Shown here in pieces: positions 48,808 to 58,877 of a stretch of 64,000 bases of DNA. Position 1 is the stretch's first letter. Each line of letters opens with the position of its first letter. Under the pieces are notes generated by a model that was not told the origin of the DNA, did not search any database, and saw only the letters and a list, made by a program, of their open reading frames with translations. This DNA is from Neurospora tetraspora (Eukaryota > Ascomycota > Sordariomycetes > Sordariales > Sordariaceae). The translations under genes were made by a program, and so were the position numbers. The stretch spans positions 930,001 through 994,000 of the forward strand of contig NW_026944387.1 of the NCBI RefSeq assembly GCF_033439725.1, in the 5' to 3' direction.

Positions 48808-49102
48808 TCCCTTCCCTTATATTTAGTATTATACTAGAAGGTAAAAGGGTAGTCCTATACTAGAATATTATATTAAAAATTAGGGTATAGAAGAAAAAGA
48901 AAACTATAGAAAAGGTTATATAAGGGGAGGGTATAGCACTATAATAATTACCATTTATTTACTTTTTTCCCTATAGGGTAATTTATTTATACGTAAAAAT
49001 ATTATATTTAAATTATTAGACCGACCACGTTAAAGACTATCAAGTTATAGCCAGATTATTTCTAGTGTTTAGATAAAAATGTTGACTTTCACAGCTAAAA
49101 GT

Positions 49103-49204
49103 ATACTAAAACTGTCTGGCGGTTTTGAGCTGTCCGACGGTTTTGTGACCCACTCTCTGTAGGAGAGTGGGGATGGGTGAAAAAGGCCACCCTATCTCCA
49201 CGGG
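49103..49204 (-). repeat. Right terminal inverted repeat of the transposon
   Basis: Partner of 45906-46007, followed by TA at 49205-49206. GC-normal, in sharp contrast to the adjoining body. Confidence 0.92.
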
Positions 49205-51817
49205 TACCCGAACGTTCGTAAAATAGCCGATCACCGCTCCACCGGTGGCCCGGGTCTCGAACTCCGTGCTGGTCGGTCATACGAACGGATTCCCGTCGTC
49301 TGTAGGGTCGGTCGGATGTTGGAGTTAGGTTCGGGTTGCTCCGTTGCTAAGCGCTATGGGTCCCGAACTAAAACCAACCAAGCGCAACGCTACGGCCAAG
49401 GTACGTTGTCAGGCTGTGTCTGGGCCTGGGGCGCTAGAAGTGCCAGGCGCTTTAGCGGGCTGGTGATAGTGGGGCATGGTGTTGCTGCATTGACATTGAC
49501 GTCATCCCCACGCGATTGATCAACGTCGTGAAACGAAACCTGAGAAAAAGGGGACCTGTCTTGGTGTTGATGAAGGTCAGCGGTGAGGATAATTCTTCAG
49601 AAACTTTCAAAGCTCTTTTAGTGAAGTCAATGGTGGACCATGGATTGAAGGCCTTCCTCGAACGAGCTGAAGTGGTCGTTGTTTCTGTCTTGGGTTAGGT
49701 TTCGAGGTCTGCTTACACCGGAAGTGGGGCTTCAGGGGATCAAAGGCCTGTCAAAGGGTTCCTACAGGTCCCGCGAATTCGCGATCAAGCATCCGGTCCG
49801 GTGACCCCGCAATTGTCGACGTCTAATCAACCAAGAAAGGAAACCTCGAGGTCGGTTGGTAGGTCGGCTGTGATGAAGGAAAGTGACGGGTTGGGAAATA
49901 GAGGCGCACCTATCCCCTTTCTCCTGGTTCTCCATCTGTCCGTCCCCATGGTCCGATCTCCCCCGCATTGTGCTAAGGCGGCCCGGGGATAACAGGACAG
50001 CGTCAAGCTATGACTTTGAAGTGAAATCAGCAAGTGCACATGTTGATGTCAAGATTGCTTTTGTTGCGAGGTGGAAGACGGATACTTGATATCGAAACTT
50101 GTTGATGTGAGATGTGGATAGGAAGGAACACTGGCTCATTGAATAAACATCTGATAGACAGGCGCGGGATGGGAGAGGGCAACTACCATTTTGAAGAGAG
50201 CATCTTGATGGCCTCTCAATCTGACATCGTATCATGGCTGGAATTCAGTTGAATCGTGCTTGCCTTACACTCATCTTTATCAACCTCAAACAGCCTACTG
50301 TAAGTCGGAACCATGTGGTATCGTGAAGCAATGGCGTCGTTGCTGTACCCCGTCTTAGCCTCCTGTTCAGACAGATTGATATGCAGCATGTCGGTAATGC
50401 TCGACCCCAAGACCGAAACCCACATCACTTGCTCTTCAAATCATTCCTTCCATCCAGCCCGGTTGTGCTCCATTCCTCCATATTGGCACATGAAGATCCG
50501 GGGTCACACTCTTCCAAGACTTCTCTCTGCCCCTCCCTTCCCCCGTCCAGCCCGGCCATTGGTCCCTCCTCCACTTATACGCCGCGACTGTGGTGTATGG
50601 GAGCAACCCGGATGAAGGAAAGTCATTCAGTCGTACTTGACCTTGTTGTATAATAAAAGGCCGATTCCCTTCTCCCATCAGATGATATATCTGTAACCCG
50701 AACCATATCACCTTGCCGCGGCCCAGGAACTTTTCCATCTTTCTTCCTTTGTTTGGTGCTCTCACGTCAGAAGCACCTCTTATTAGACCAAACCAGACTT
50801 CAAGTTACGACAAAGAAATCACCAAACTCAACACCATTCCATCCATCTTGGAACACATTGCTTTTCCTAAAGGAACCATTCAGACGACCAAGTCCATTGC
50901 TTTCGTATTTTGATTGCTGCCTACGACTATTCGCCGCTTTTACTCGACCGAATCCTCAAGACCGACCGTGCAAAGCAGAGCACGCGACCCCGCTCTGACA
51001 ATCGGCATCACATTCAGTCCAACCGCGAGAGCTTCCAAGCTTGCAGTACGACCCGAGTATACGGATTACAAAGCGCAGAGCAAGGCGCAACTTGGAAAAC
51101 CAGTTACCGACCATCTACCAGGAGTGTCCCTACACTTGCGAAAAGAGACTGTCTTCCATCCCGTAAGAAGTTCGATCCATTGCGTGCATCCCGTCTCATC
51201 ATTTCACATCACAGATGACCATGGATCATGGTTGAGTGACCACCATCCATCTTTGAGCATCCCAGTGATTTTGGTTTTCCCCAAACTGGAGTCCCCATAT
51301 CAGCTCCCCCGGCGCCTCCGTTCCCCACATGCCCGCTTGAGCCCTGCCGAAGCCGCAAAGTGGAATGGAAGTGTTCCTTGACTCGAGCTTGACCAGCCCG
51401 GCCCCACTTCAACAAATTGTCCTGCATGCAGCAAAAGAAGAACGAGTCCCTACCTTTCCCGATGGCCACCTCCCCAGAGCTCCTCCCTTTCCCGGTCGGG
51501 TATCCCCATGATTTCTTCTATTCCGTCGAGTGAGCCGCCGCCACTGGAGCCTCTCCCAGGAGGGTCCCGGACATGGCAGGGGCTGACGGCATAGATGACG
51601 GCTTACTCTGGTTGTCATATGGAGATACTTCTGCAGAAGAGACTCCATATAAAAAAGAGATGAGCTGGGGCTAACATGGCTTTAAGCCCTGCAGTACCCG
51701 CTAGGACTTCCTGGCTCATCAACAAACATATCTGACACGTATCTTGTCGGTGTCCTCGTCCTGCTCTCCAGTCGTCCTAGAATCTTGTCAACAAGTTAAT
51801 TTCAAATCATAAAAACC
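49205..51817. other. Gene-free interval right of the transposon
   Basis: About 2.6 kb of normal base composition. A perfect palindrome TGACGTCA (CRE-type) lies at 49497-49504, and CCACCGGTGG just right of the element near 49237-49247. Longer frames, such as the one near 50914-51381, lack an ATG or domain signal. The last part is the carrier-gene promoter. Confidence 0.5.
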
Positions 51818-52889
51818 ATGTCCACCGTCAAGCAGTCCGCCCAGGCCGCGACATCAGATGTCGTTGGCACAGCTAAGAGCGCAACGGCCGAGACGGTCAC
51901 TGCCGCCACCGACTTCCTCCACACTCCCGCCGTCCGGGCAGCACTCCCGTTCATCAACGGCGGTCTCAGCGGCATGGTGGCCACGACGGTCATCCAGCCC
52001 ATCGACATGATCAAGGTGCGCATCCAGCTGGCCGGCGAGGGCAAGGCCGGCGGTCCCAAGCCGACGCCCCTCGGTGTGACGCGCGATATCATCGCCAGTG
52101 GCAAGGCCATGGACCTCTACACCGGTCTCTCTGCCGGTCTCCTCCGACAAGCCGTATACACCACGGCCCGCATCGGCTGCTTCGACACCTTCATGAGTCG
52201 GCTCTCGGCGCGGGCCAAGGAGAAGGGCCAGACGGTTGGCTTCTCGGAGCGCGCCTCGGCCGGTCTCGCGGCCGGTGGTCTCGCGGCCATGATCGGCAAC
52301 CCGGCCGATCTCGCCCTCATCCGCATGCAAAGTGACGGCCTCAAGCCCGTGGCCGAGCGCAAGAACTACAAATCCGTCATCGACGCCCTCCGCGGCATCG
52401 CGCGGAACGAAGGCGTCGCGGCGCTCTGGGCCGGCGCTGCCCCCACGGTGGTCCGCGCCATGGCGCTCAATTTTGGCCAGCTGGCGTTCTTCTCGGAGGC
52501 CAAGGCCCAGCTGAAGACCAGGACGGAGTGGTCGAGCGAGGTGCAGACGTTGAGTGCCAGTGCTATTGCCGGCTTCTTTGCCTCGTTCTTCTCGCTGCCG
52601 TTTGACTTTGTCAAGACGAGACTGCAGAAGCAGACGAGGGGCGCGGATGGAAAATTGCCGTATAATGGCATGGTGGATTGCTTTGCCAAGGTGGCGAAGC
52701 AGGAGGGTGTGTTTAGGTTTTATCGGGGGTTTGGGACGTATTATGTGCGCATTGCGCCGCATGCGTAAGTTGTTCTTTTTCTTTGAACTCGTGAACTTAC
52801 TTGACTTGATGAATGGACTTTGCTGACGATGATTATATAGGATGGTAACGCTGCTTGTTGCGGATTACTTGGGCTGGTTGACCAAGTAA
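51818..52889 (+). CDS. Mitochondrial carrier, 2-oxoglutarate/malate type
   Basis: Exchanges dicarboxylates across the inner mitochondrial membrane. Exons 51818-52764 and 52841-52889 give 331 residues, about the family size with a slightly longer N-terminus. Three repeats of about 100 residues with the carrier signature Px[DE]xx[KR] are present: QPIDMIKVRIQ, then NPADLALIRMQ, then LPFDFVKTRLQ. Other matches to the oxoglutarate carrier are YTGLSAGLLRQAVYTTARIG and ALIRMQSDG, with NYKSVIDALRGI in repeat 2. The second motif has Leu-Ile-Arg in place of Lys, as the oxoglutarate carriers do. The small last exon ends LLVADYLGWLTK. The dicarboxylate carrier Dic1 is the nearest alternative. Confidence 0.92.
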
Positions 52890-53484
52890 GCTGGTGGTTA
52901 TGAGCCGGTGATGGTGATGAAGTGGACTTGCATAATATAACTGTTGGGCGTTTTGGGAGGTTAATACTGCCGGGATTTTTTGTTTCTTCCTCGGTTTCAT
53001 GCCGTCTTCCTGACTGCGTTATGGGATGGCTTTTCGTTGGTTGTTTTGTTTTGTTTGTTTATACCTTTCTTGTTAGTCTTGCTTGCTAAGACAACTCTTT
53101 GACATACGTAGCTGTTTTGGTGTTCTTGTCCACTGACGGGTGATGTGTGATGCGTGATCAGGGTGCTGTAGTTGACGACTCTCGCACTTGTGCGTCGGCA
53201 TTCCGTAGCAGTTCAGAACCTAGTTAGGACAGAGCCGAGGGTCAGGGTTATAGGTGTGGAAATGCAAGGGTTGGCAGTGTTGGCGGGGCCACCTCCAAGC
53301 TACCCTGCGGCCCAGGCCCTGACGGTTGGTAGAGGTACGTATCTTCGGACAATGGATTCAGTTCGCTTTTCACCCATTCACCAACTCTCTACAATATCGG
53401 CGTATCCTCCAACCAGAAACTGGACAAACAGTATTTGCTTCCAAGCAGTATTTCTTTCCACCAAAGATGACATACTAGACGGTC
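52890..53484. other. Intergenic region between the carrier gene and pan2
   Basis: 595 bp with the carrier 3' UTR and the pan2 promoter and leader. Open frames here lack ATG starts. Nothing else recognised. Confidence 0.5.
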
Positions 53485-56400
53485 ATGGATTCTCGGGATT
53501 GGACCCAGGCAAGTCGTTGCATCTGTTCCCTCTCCCTCTCCCTCTCCCTCCCCTCCCCTCAAGGTCCTCGGCCAGACCTTCTGCTAACACTCCTCTTGCC
53601 GCCTACAGCTGGGCTGTGTTGCCTACCCGTCGCCAATCCATCCAGATTACCATGCCGGACCCGCGTCGACGATAGCCTTCGACAACCAAGATGAGCTGCT
53701 ATGGATAGGCACCCAGAAGGGCTTTGCCGGCTCCTTCATCGGCCGCGAGCTCAAGCGATTCACTGCCTTCCGAATACACCCCGAAGCCGACGGTCCCCTC
53801 CGCCAATTCCTCTTCGTCGATAAGGGCGTCATCTTCCTCGGAAGCCGGAGCGTCTACATGGCAGCACGTAGCGGCGTGCCCATTTGGAGTATCCGCCATG
53901 AGTCCATGCAGGATCTGCGCGCCATGTCCTTCACTAGCAAGGGCACGTCCGAGATCCTCGTGGCCGGCTGGCAGAACAAGATGTTGGTGATCGACGTCAA
54001 TAAGGGCGAGGTCGTCAAGGAGCTCCCGACACAAGATCATTACTCCTTCCTGAAGATGAGCCGGTACATCTGCGCGGCAACGAACAAAGGCACCGTCAAC
54101 ATATTGGACCCTATCAACTTCACCATCAAGAAACAATGGCAGGCCCACGGGGCGTTCATCAACGATCTGGACACGTCCAACGACTTTATTGTTACATGCG
54201 GTGGCTCACATAGGCAGACGCACAACACCCCGGCCATACTGGACCCTTATGTCAAGGTGTTTGACCTGAAGAACATGAGCGCCATGAACCCGGTGCCCTT
54301 TGCGCCGCTGGCCGCTCACGTTAGAATGCACCCGAGGATGTTGACGACTGCTATCGTCGTCAACCAGGCGGGCCAGATCCATGTGACGGATCTGTTGAAC
54401 CCAAGCAACAGCCAGGTCTGCTACACGCAGCCTCAGGGCGTGGTGCTGCATTTTGACGTGTCGAGGACGGGCGAGGGAAAAGCGCTTGCTGATAACAAGC
54501 ACAACACCTACATCTGGGGCTCACCAAACAAAATCCAGTTCACCGAGATAGGAATACCGCCCAGGTTGCCGGACCCCCCTCAGCCGTCGTTGTTGCCGCC
54601 AGACCCAGACATGTTGGACGAACTACCCCTGAGCCGCATCGGCTTGCCGTACTACAGAGAGCAGCTCTTCTCAGCCTTGCCGCCGGATATCATCTCCGAC
54701 GTGGGCGCTCCTCCGCAACAGGTCGATCCGAACATTTTGAGTACCCTTACCAAGACCGAGTGGGGATACATTGGCCCCAACAAGACGGGCTTGCAGAGAA
54801 ATCAATACATAGATACCCGGTCTACCATGAAGACGTCCAACACGATACGAGCGCCAAAGTTCCTGAGTGAAAAGGCACGCGAGTCACAGGCGGGTTCGGA
54901 AGATAACACCCTTGTTACTACCGAGACGGCGGTGACGACTCCGAACAACGATCATTGGAGTCTGAGGCCGGAGGCGCCACCGGAATATAGGATATGTGAG
55001 ATCAAGTATAGCAAGTTTGGTGTGGATGATTTTGACTTTGGGTAAGTAGATATATCAGACTGTTTTTGAATGGTATGCTAACTCGGCCCACAGCTTCTTC
55101 AACAACACCCAATACCCTGGCTTGGAGAACAACATAACAAACTCCTATGCCAACTCCCTACTGCAGGTCATGCATTACACCCCTCTGTTGCGAAACATGG
55201 CACTTCAGCACGCTGCTACGGCCTGTCTAGCTGATCCGTGTCTGTTGTGCGAGCTGGGTTATGTTTTTGATATGCTGCAGAAAGGTGAAGGGCCTTCTTG
55301 CCATGCTACCAACATGCTCAGAGCTCTTAATCATACCAGTAACGGTGAGTGTTTCTTGTGTGTAACTGGGTATATATCGCCACTGACGTATCAGCAGCCT
55401 CTGTTAGTGGTGTCCTCGAGGAGAACGCCAAAGACAAGAACCCCAGCACGCTGGTCAAGAACCTCACCATGTTCCTTTTCGACAAGATTAGCCAGGACTA
55501 CAAGGGCACACCTCCGATTTCTACCGAACTCGAAAGGACTCTATTCAAGCTCAACCAGCCTCCGAACCCTCCTGATCTCGTCAAGAAACTCCTAGAGACC
55601 GACGCAAGGTACCAAATCAAGTGTATGCACTGTCAACACGTCAGCCCAAGGACAGCAACAACATTCGTCAACAAGCTTTGCTATCCGGCAGCGAAGCCAA
55701 ACATCCGTGGTATGAAGGCCCAACGGATCACCTTCTCGCAAGTGCTCAAGGCTGGGCTCGAGAACGAGGCTGTCAACAAGGGTTATTGCACCAAGTGTCA
55801 GCGCTACCAAAACCTCGACCAGCGCAAGATCATCTTCAACATCCCAGCTGTTTTGGCGCTCTGCACGGAGATCACCACTGCGGAGCATCGCAAGTTGTGG
55901 TCTACCCCCGGATGGCTGCCTGAGGAGATTGGTATCATAGTTGACCAAGGCCATGTTTACTGCTATGAAGGGGATGACCTCAAGTTGCATCTTAATCGGG
56001 GGATACATAACATTACGGTGTATTCGCTGGTGGGTACGGTGGTTAACGTTGAGACGAAGAGTCCGCAGAAGAGCCATTTGGTGGCTACTGTTAATGGTAT
56101 GTACTTTTCTTTTGATGAGATGGAAGCGGGTGCTGACGTGATGTTTAGTTGGACGCGCTGAGCCAGAGAGCAAAGACCAGGATCGCTGGCATCTCTTTAA
56201 CGACTTCTCAGTACGAAGCATCTCCAAGGTTGAGGCCCTCACTTTCAATGCCGCTTGGAAGATGCCGGTCGTCGTCATGTTCCAAGTCAAGGCGGCCAAC
56301 CATCGGTTCAACATGGACTGGAAGACACGCCTGGATACATCCGTCCTCTTCAGGGATAACAACCCACACGCCCTCAAGACGTACGAGATACTTGACCGGG

Positions 56401-57656
56401 AGACAGAGATTCCCGGTCCCGAAACTGTCATCGCGATTGATACAGAATTTATTCGACTTAAGGAGAGAGAGATCCATATCGACGAAGACGGGAAATCCAA
56501 GACCATCCGACCCATCTCGCACGCCATCGCGCGTGCCTCGGTAGTCCGGGGTCAAGGCCCCAGAGAAGGCGTTGCCTTCATCGACGATTACATCCACATC
56601 AAAGAGACCATTGTCGATTATCTCACCGAATGGTCCGGCATCACGCCTACCGACTTGGACCCTATCAACTCCCAGCGTAACTTGGTGTCCCCCAAGACCG
56701 CCTACAAAAAGCTCTGGGTGCTCGTCAACTTAGGCTGCAAGTTCCTCGGCCACGGCCTCAGCCAAGATTTCCGCGTCATCAATATCCAAGTGCCTAGAAA
56801 TCAGGTTATCGATACGTCTATCATCTTCATGAAGCCGCCTTCTCAGCGCAAGATTTCGCTCGCTTTCTTGGCTTGGTATCTGCTCAAGGAAGACATTCAG
56901 CAGAATACCCATGACTCTATCGAAGACGCTCAGACAGCACTAAAGCTGTACAGGAAGTACGAAGAGTTCATGGCTAACGGGAGCTTCCACGATGTCCTGG
57001 AAGCGCTCTACAAAAAGGGCAAAACACTCAACTTCAAGCCGCCGCGTATTTCCACCGGTGCAGCCAAGGACGCCGGTTTCGGGACAGTACACCGCGTCAG
57101 CACCCCTCCCGTCCCCGCACCCGGAACATCCGAGGGAACCTTTGAAATCCCCAGCTCAACAACAACAACAACCGGTAGCAGTAGCGTCCTCTCCGCCACC
57201 GGCGGCGTAGGAAGTGCAAGTGCGAGCAGTAGTATGCCCTCCACCCCTGTCAGGAAACCCATCGGTCTCGGAGGACCGTTTACCGTCGCTGGTGTCACAA
57301 AGCCAAGCTCAGCTACTAGCGTTGATACTATTGGTGCTGGTGCTGCTGGCACGGGAATCACAGCGACAGGAACAGGAACAATGGGTGGTGGATACGGTGG
57401 TTATGGAACGGATGGCGCGTATTGGGGCGGACCGAATGATATGGCGCCTACGAGCATGATGGGGGGATCGGCGTTTATTCCTGCTCGACTCCCTCCTGGA
57501 CTGCCGGAGTCGAGGTTTATACCGTATAGGCCGCAGGTTTTGGCTGCGGAGCGGGAGGCGGATGCTGCGGCGGCGGCGGCTGGTAATGATGTCGGTGGTG
57601 GTAGTGATGTTGGTGATGTTGGTGGTGCTGGTGGGGAACATGGGAAGCAAGAGTAG
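53485..57656 (+). CDS. pan2: PAN2, catalytic subunit of the poly(A) deadenylase
   Basis: Trims mRNA poly(A) tails in the cytoplasm with Pan3 and Pab1. Exons 53485-53508, 53609-55041, 55094-55344, 55395-56096 and 56149-57656 give 1305 residues. Exon 1 encodes MDSRDWTQ and is joined through a GC-AG intron (CAG/GCAAGT ... CTACAG; CTAAC branch; CTCCCT microsatellite inside). N-terminal WD40 region, linker, then the inactive UCH pseudo-protease (NNTQYPGLENNITNSYANSL, where a Cys would be expected before the Ala/Asn) and the DEDDh RNase. The nuclease has Asp/Glu in AIDTEF, Asp in LGHGLSQDF, His and Asp in HDSIEDAQTAL. The C-terminal 200 residues are Gly/Ser/Thr-rich and end GGEHGKQE. The reading frame continues open after the TAG. 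Confidence 0.96.
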
Positions 57657-58877
57657 AGTGGTTCTTCTTCTGTTGTTGGTGGGGGACAGGGAACGCAAAA
57701 ACAGCAAGGGGCTCGTACTGCTTATAATGGGAAAACTGCTGATGAGAAATTGGAGGAGCGAATAAGGCCGAATGAGCGAGAGAGGCGACGGAAGAAAAAG
57801 AAGCGTTACAAGGCAAACCTGCGGCGGAGGCGAGAGGAGGAAGCCTCTTCTCCTGCTGTCGGTCCTCCTGTCGAGGAGGGTTCTTCTGCTGTCGGTGAGG
57901 AGCATGCTGGTGAGGAGCAAGCAAGGCAAAAAAGGCAGTCAAAATGGAAGCAGCGGCAGAATCGAAAGAAGCGGGTGAAGGGTGAGGAGGAAGCATCTTC
58001 TGCTGCCAATCTACCTCCCTATGTCGGCGAGGAACCTGATGATGATGAACTGCGAAAGCAACAGCAGGATTCTTTTGCTCCTGATTTCGAGCAGGATCTT
58101 TTTGCCTCTGATTGCGACGAAGGTTCTTCTGCTGTCAAGGAAGTTTCTTCTCCTGCTGCCAGTTCCTCCTCCTCTGCTGTTGTTGGCGAGGAAGAGGTGA
58201 AGGAAGTAGAGGAAGTAGCTTCTGCTGTCGGCGAGGAACCTGTTGATGAGGAACTTGTGGAGCAAAAGAAGCAAAAGAAGCAAAAGAAGCAGAGGGACCT
58301 AGAAAAGCGGCAGATAAGAAGGAAGGAATTGAAGGAATATAGGCGGCAGAAGCTAGAGGAGGAAACCTCTGCTTCTCGTGCTGCTGTTGACAGTGGTTAT
58401 AGTTATATTCTTGCTGTTCATTTTTCTCCTCCTTTCGTCGGCGAGGAATTTGACGATGATGAATTGCGGAGGCAGCAGGAGGAGCTTTTTGCTCCTGAAC
58501 CTTATGGTCCTGATTTCGAGCAAGATCTTTTAGAAGCCCCTGGTTGCGACGAAGGCTCTCCTGCTATCGAGGAAGTTTCTTCCCCTGCTTTCGAAGAGGA
58601 TGATTCTTCTGCTATCAAGGAAGTGTCTTCTCCTGTTGTCAAGGAAGTTGCTTCTCCTGCTGTCAGTTCCTCCTCCCCTGCTGTTGTTGGTGAGGAAGAG
58701 GAGAAGCAAAAGGATGAAGATTCTCCTCCCGCTGTCGAGGAAGCTTCTTCTCCTACTCTCGCTGAGGAACAGCGGAAGCAAAAGGAGGAAGAAGGTTCTT
58801 CCGTTGTCGGTGGTGGTGAGGAGGGGGAACAGGAGAAGCAAGAGGATCAAGGTTCTACTCCTGCTGTAGCGCCTTAG
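57657..58877 (+). other. Methionine-free open frame in phase with PAN2
   Basis: Right after the PAN2 TAG, 406-407 codons stay open in the same frame to a stop at 58875-58877, and I find no methionine codon in them. The peptide is very charged and low-complexity: a basic ERERRRKKKKRYKANLRRRR block, then Ser/Glu/Val runs and two copies of a segment with VGEE(P/F)DDDELR and PDFEQDL. It cannot start on its own from ATG. It would need stop read-through, splicing from PAN2, or an upstream exon. No classic read-through context (CAR-YYA) follows the TAG, and no good intron is visible. Confidence 0.55.
57999..58720 (+). repeat. Tandem duplication within the frame behind PAN2
   Basis: Two copies of a roughly 65-100-codon unit, about 57999-58200 and 58420-58720, sharing PP(Y/F)VGEE, DDDELR, PDFEQDL, CDEG and VVGEEE in the same order and frame. 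Confidence 0.75.

Larger units (their letters stand above)
45906..49204 (+). mobile_element. RIP-mutated pogo/Fot1-type DNA transposon
   Basis: About 3.3 kb bounded by inverted repeats of 102 bp (45906-46007 and 49103-49204) that start CCCGTGGAGATAGGGTGGCC, flanked on both sides by the dinucleotide TA, the target duplication of the Tc1/mariner/pogo group. The body is very AT-rich and poor in CpA and TpG while keeping CpG, GpC and CpC, the signature of RIP, and all frames are riddled with stops. Near 47381-47430 a degraded reading resembles the pogo-family transposase block around PPHSSHLLQPLDVG. The last coding remnant is 48287-48529. The TIRs themselves are not RIP-mutated except for transitions toward the inner edge. 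A GC-normal LTR-like piece (48554-48807) lies inside. Orientation is taken from the coding remnant. Confidence 0.85.

Noticed and set aside
49220-49320. tRNA-like or SINE-like sequence (B-box-like GAGTTCGAGACCC on the minus strand)
   Set aside because: No matching A box, and the T-arm stem does not pair; taken as chance.
50914-51381. 155-codon frame upstream of the carrier gene
   Set aside because: Begins with TTG and has no domain or composition typical of coding DNA here.
53172-53675. 167-codon frame before PAN2
   Set aside because: No ATG start, and it overlaps the GC-AG intron and exon 1 of pan2 in another frame.
39770-57656. sup35 and pan2 as a functional gene cluster
   Set aside because: Both act around poly(A)-binding protein, but unrelated genes and a transposon lie between them; coincidence is the simpler view.
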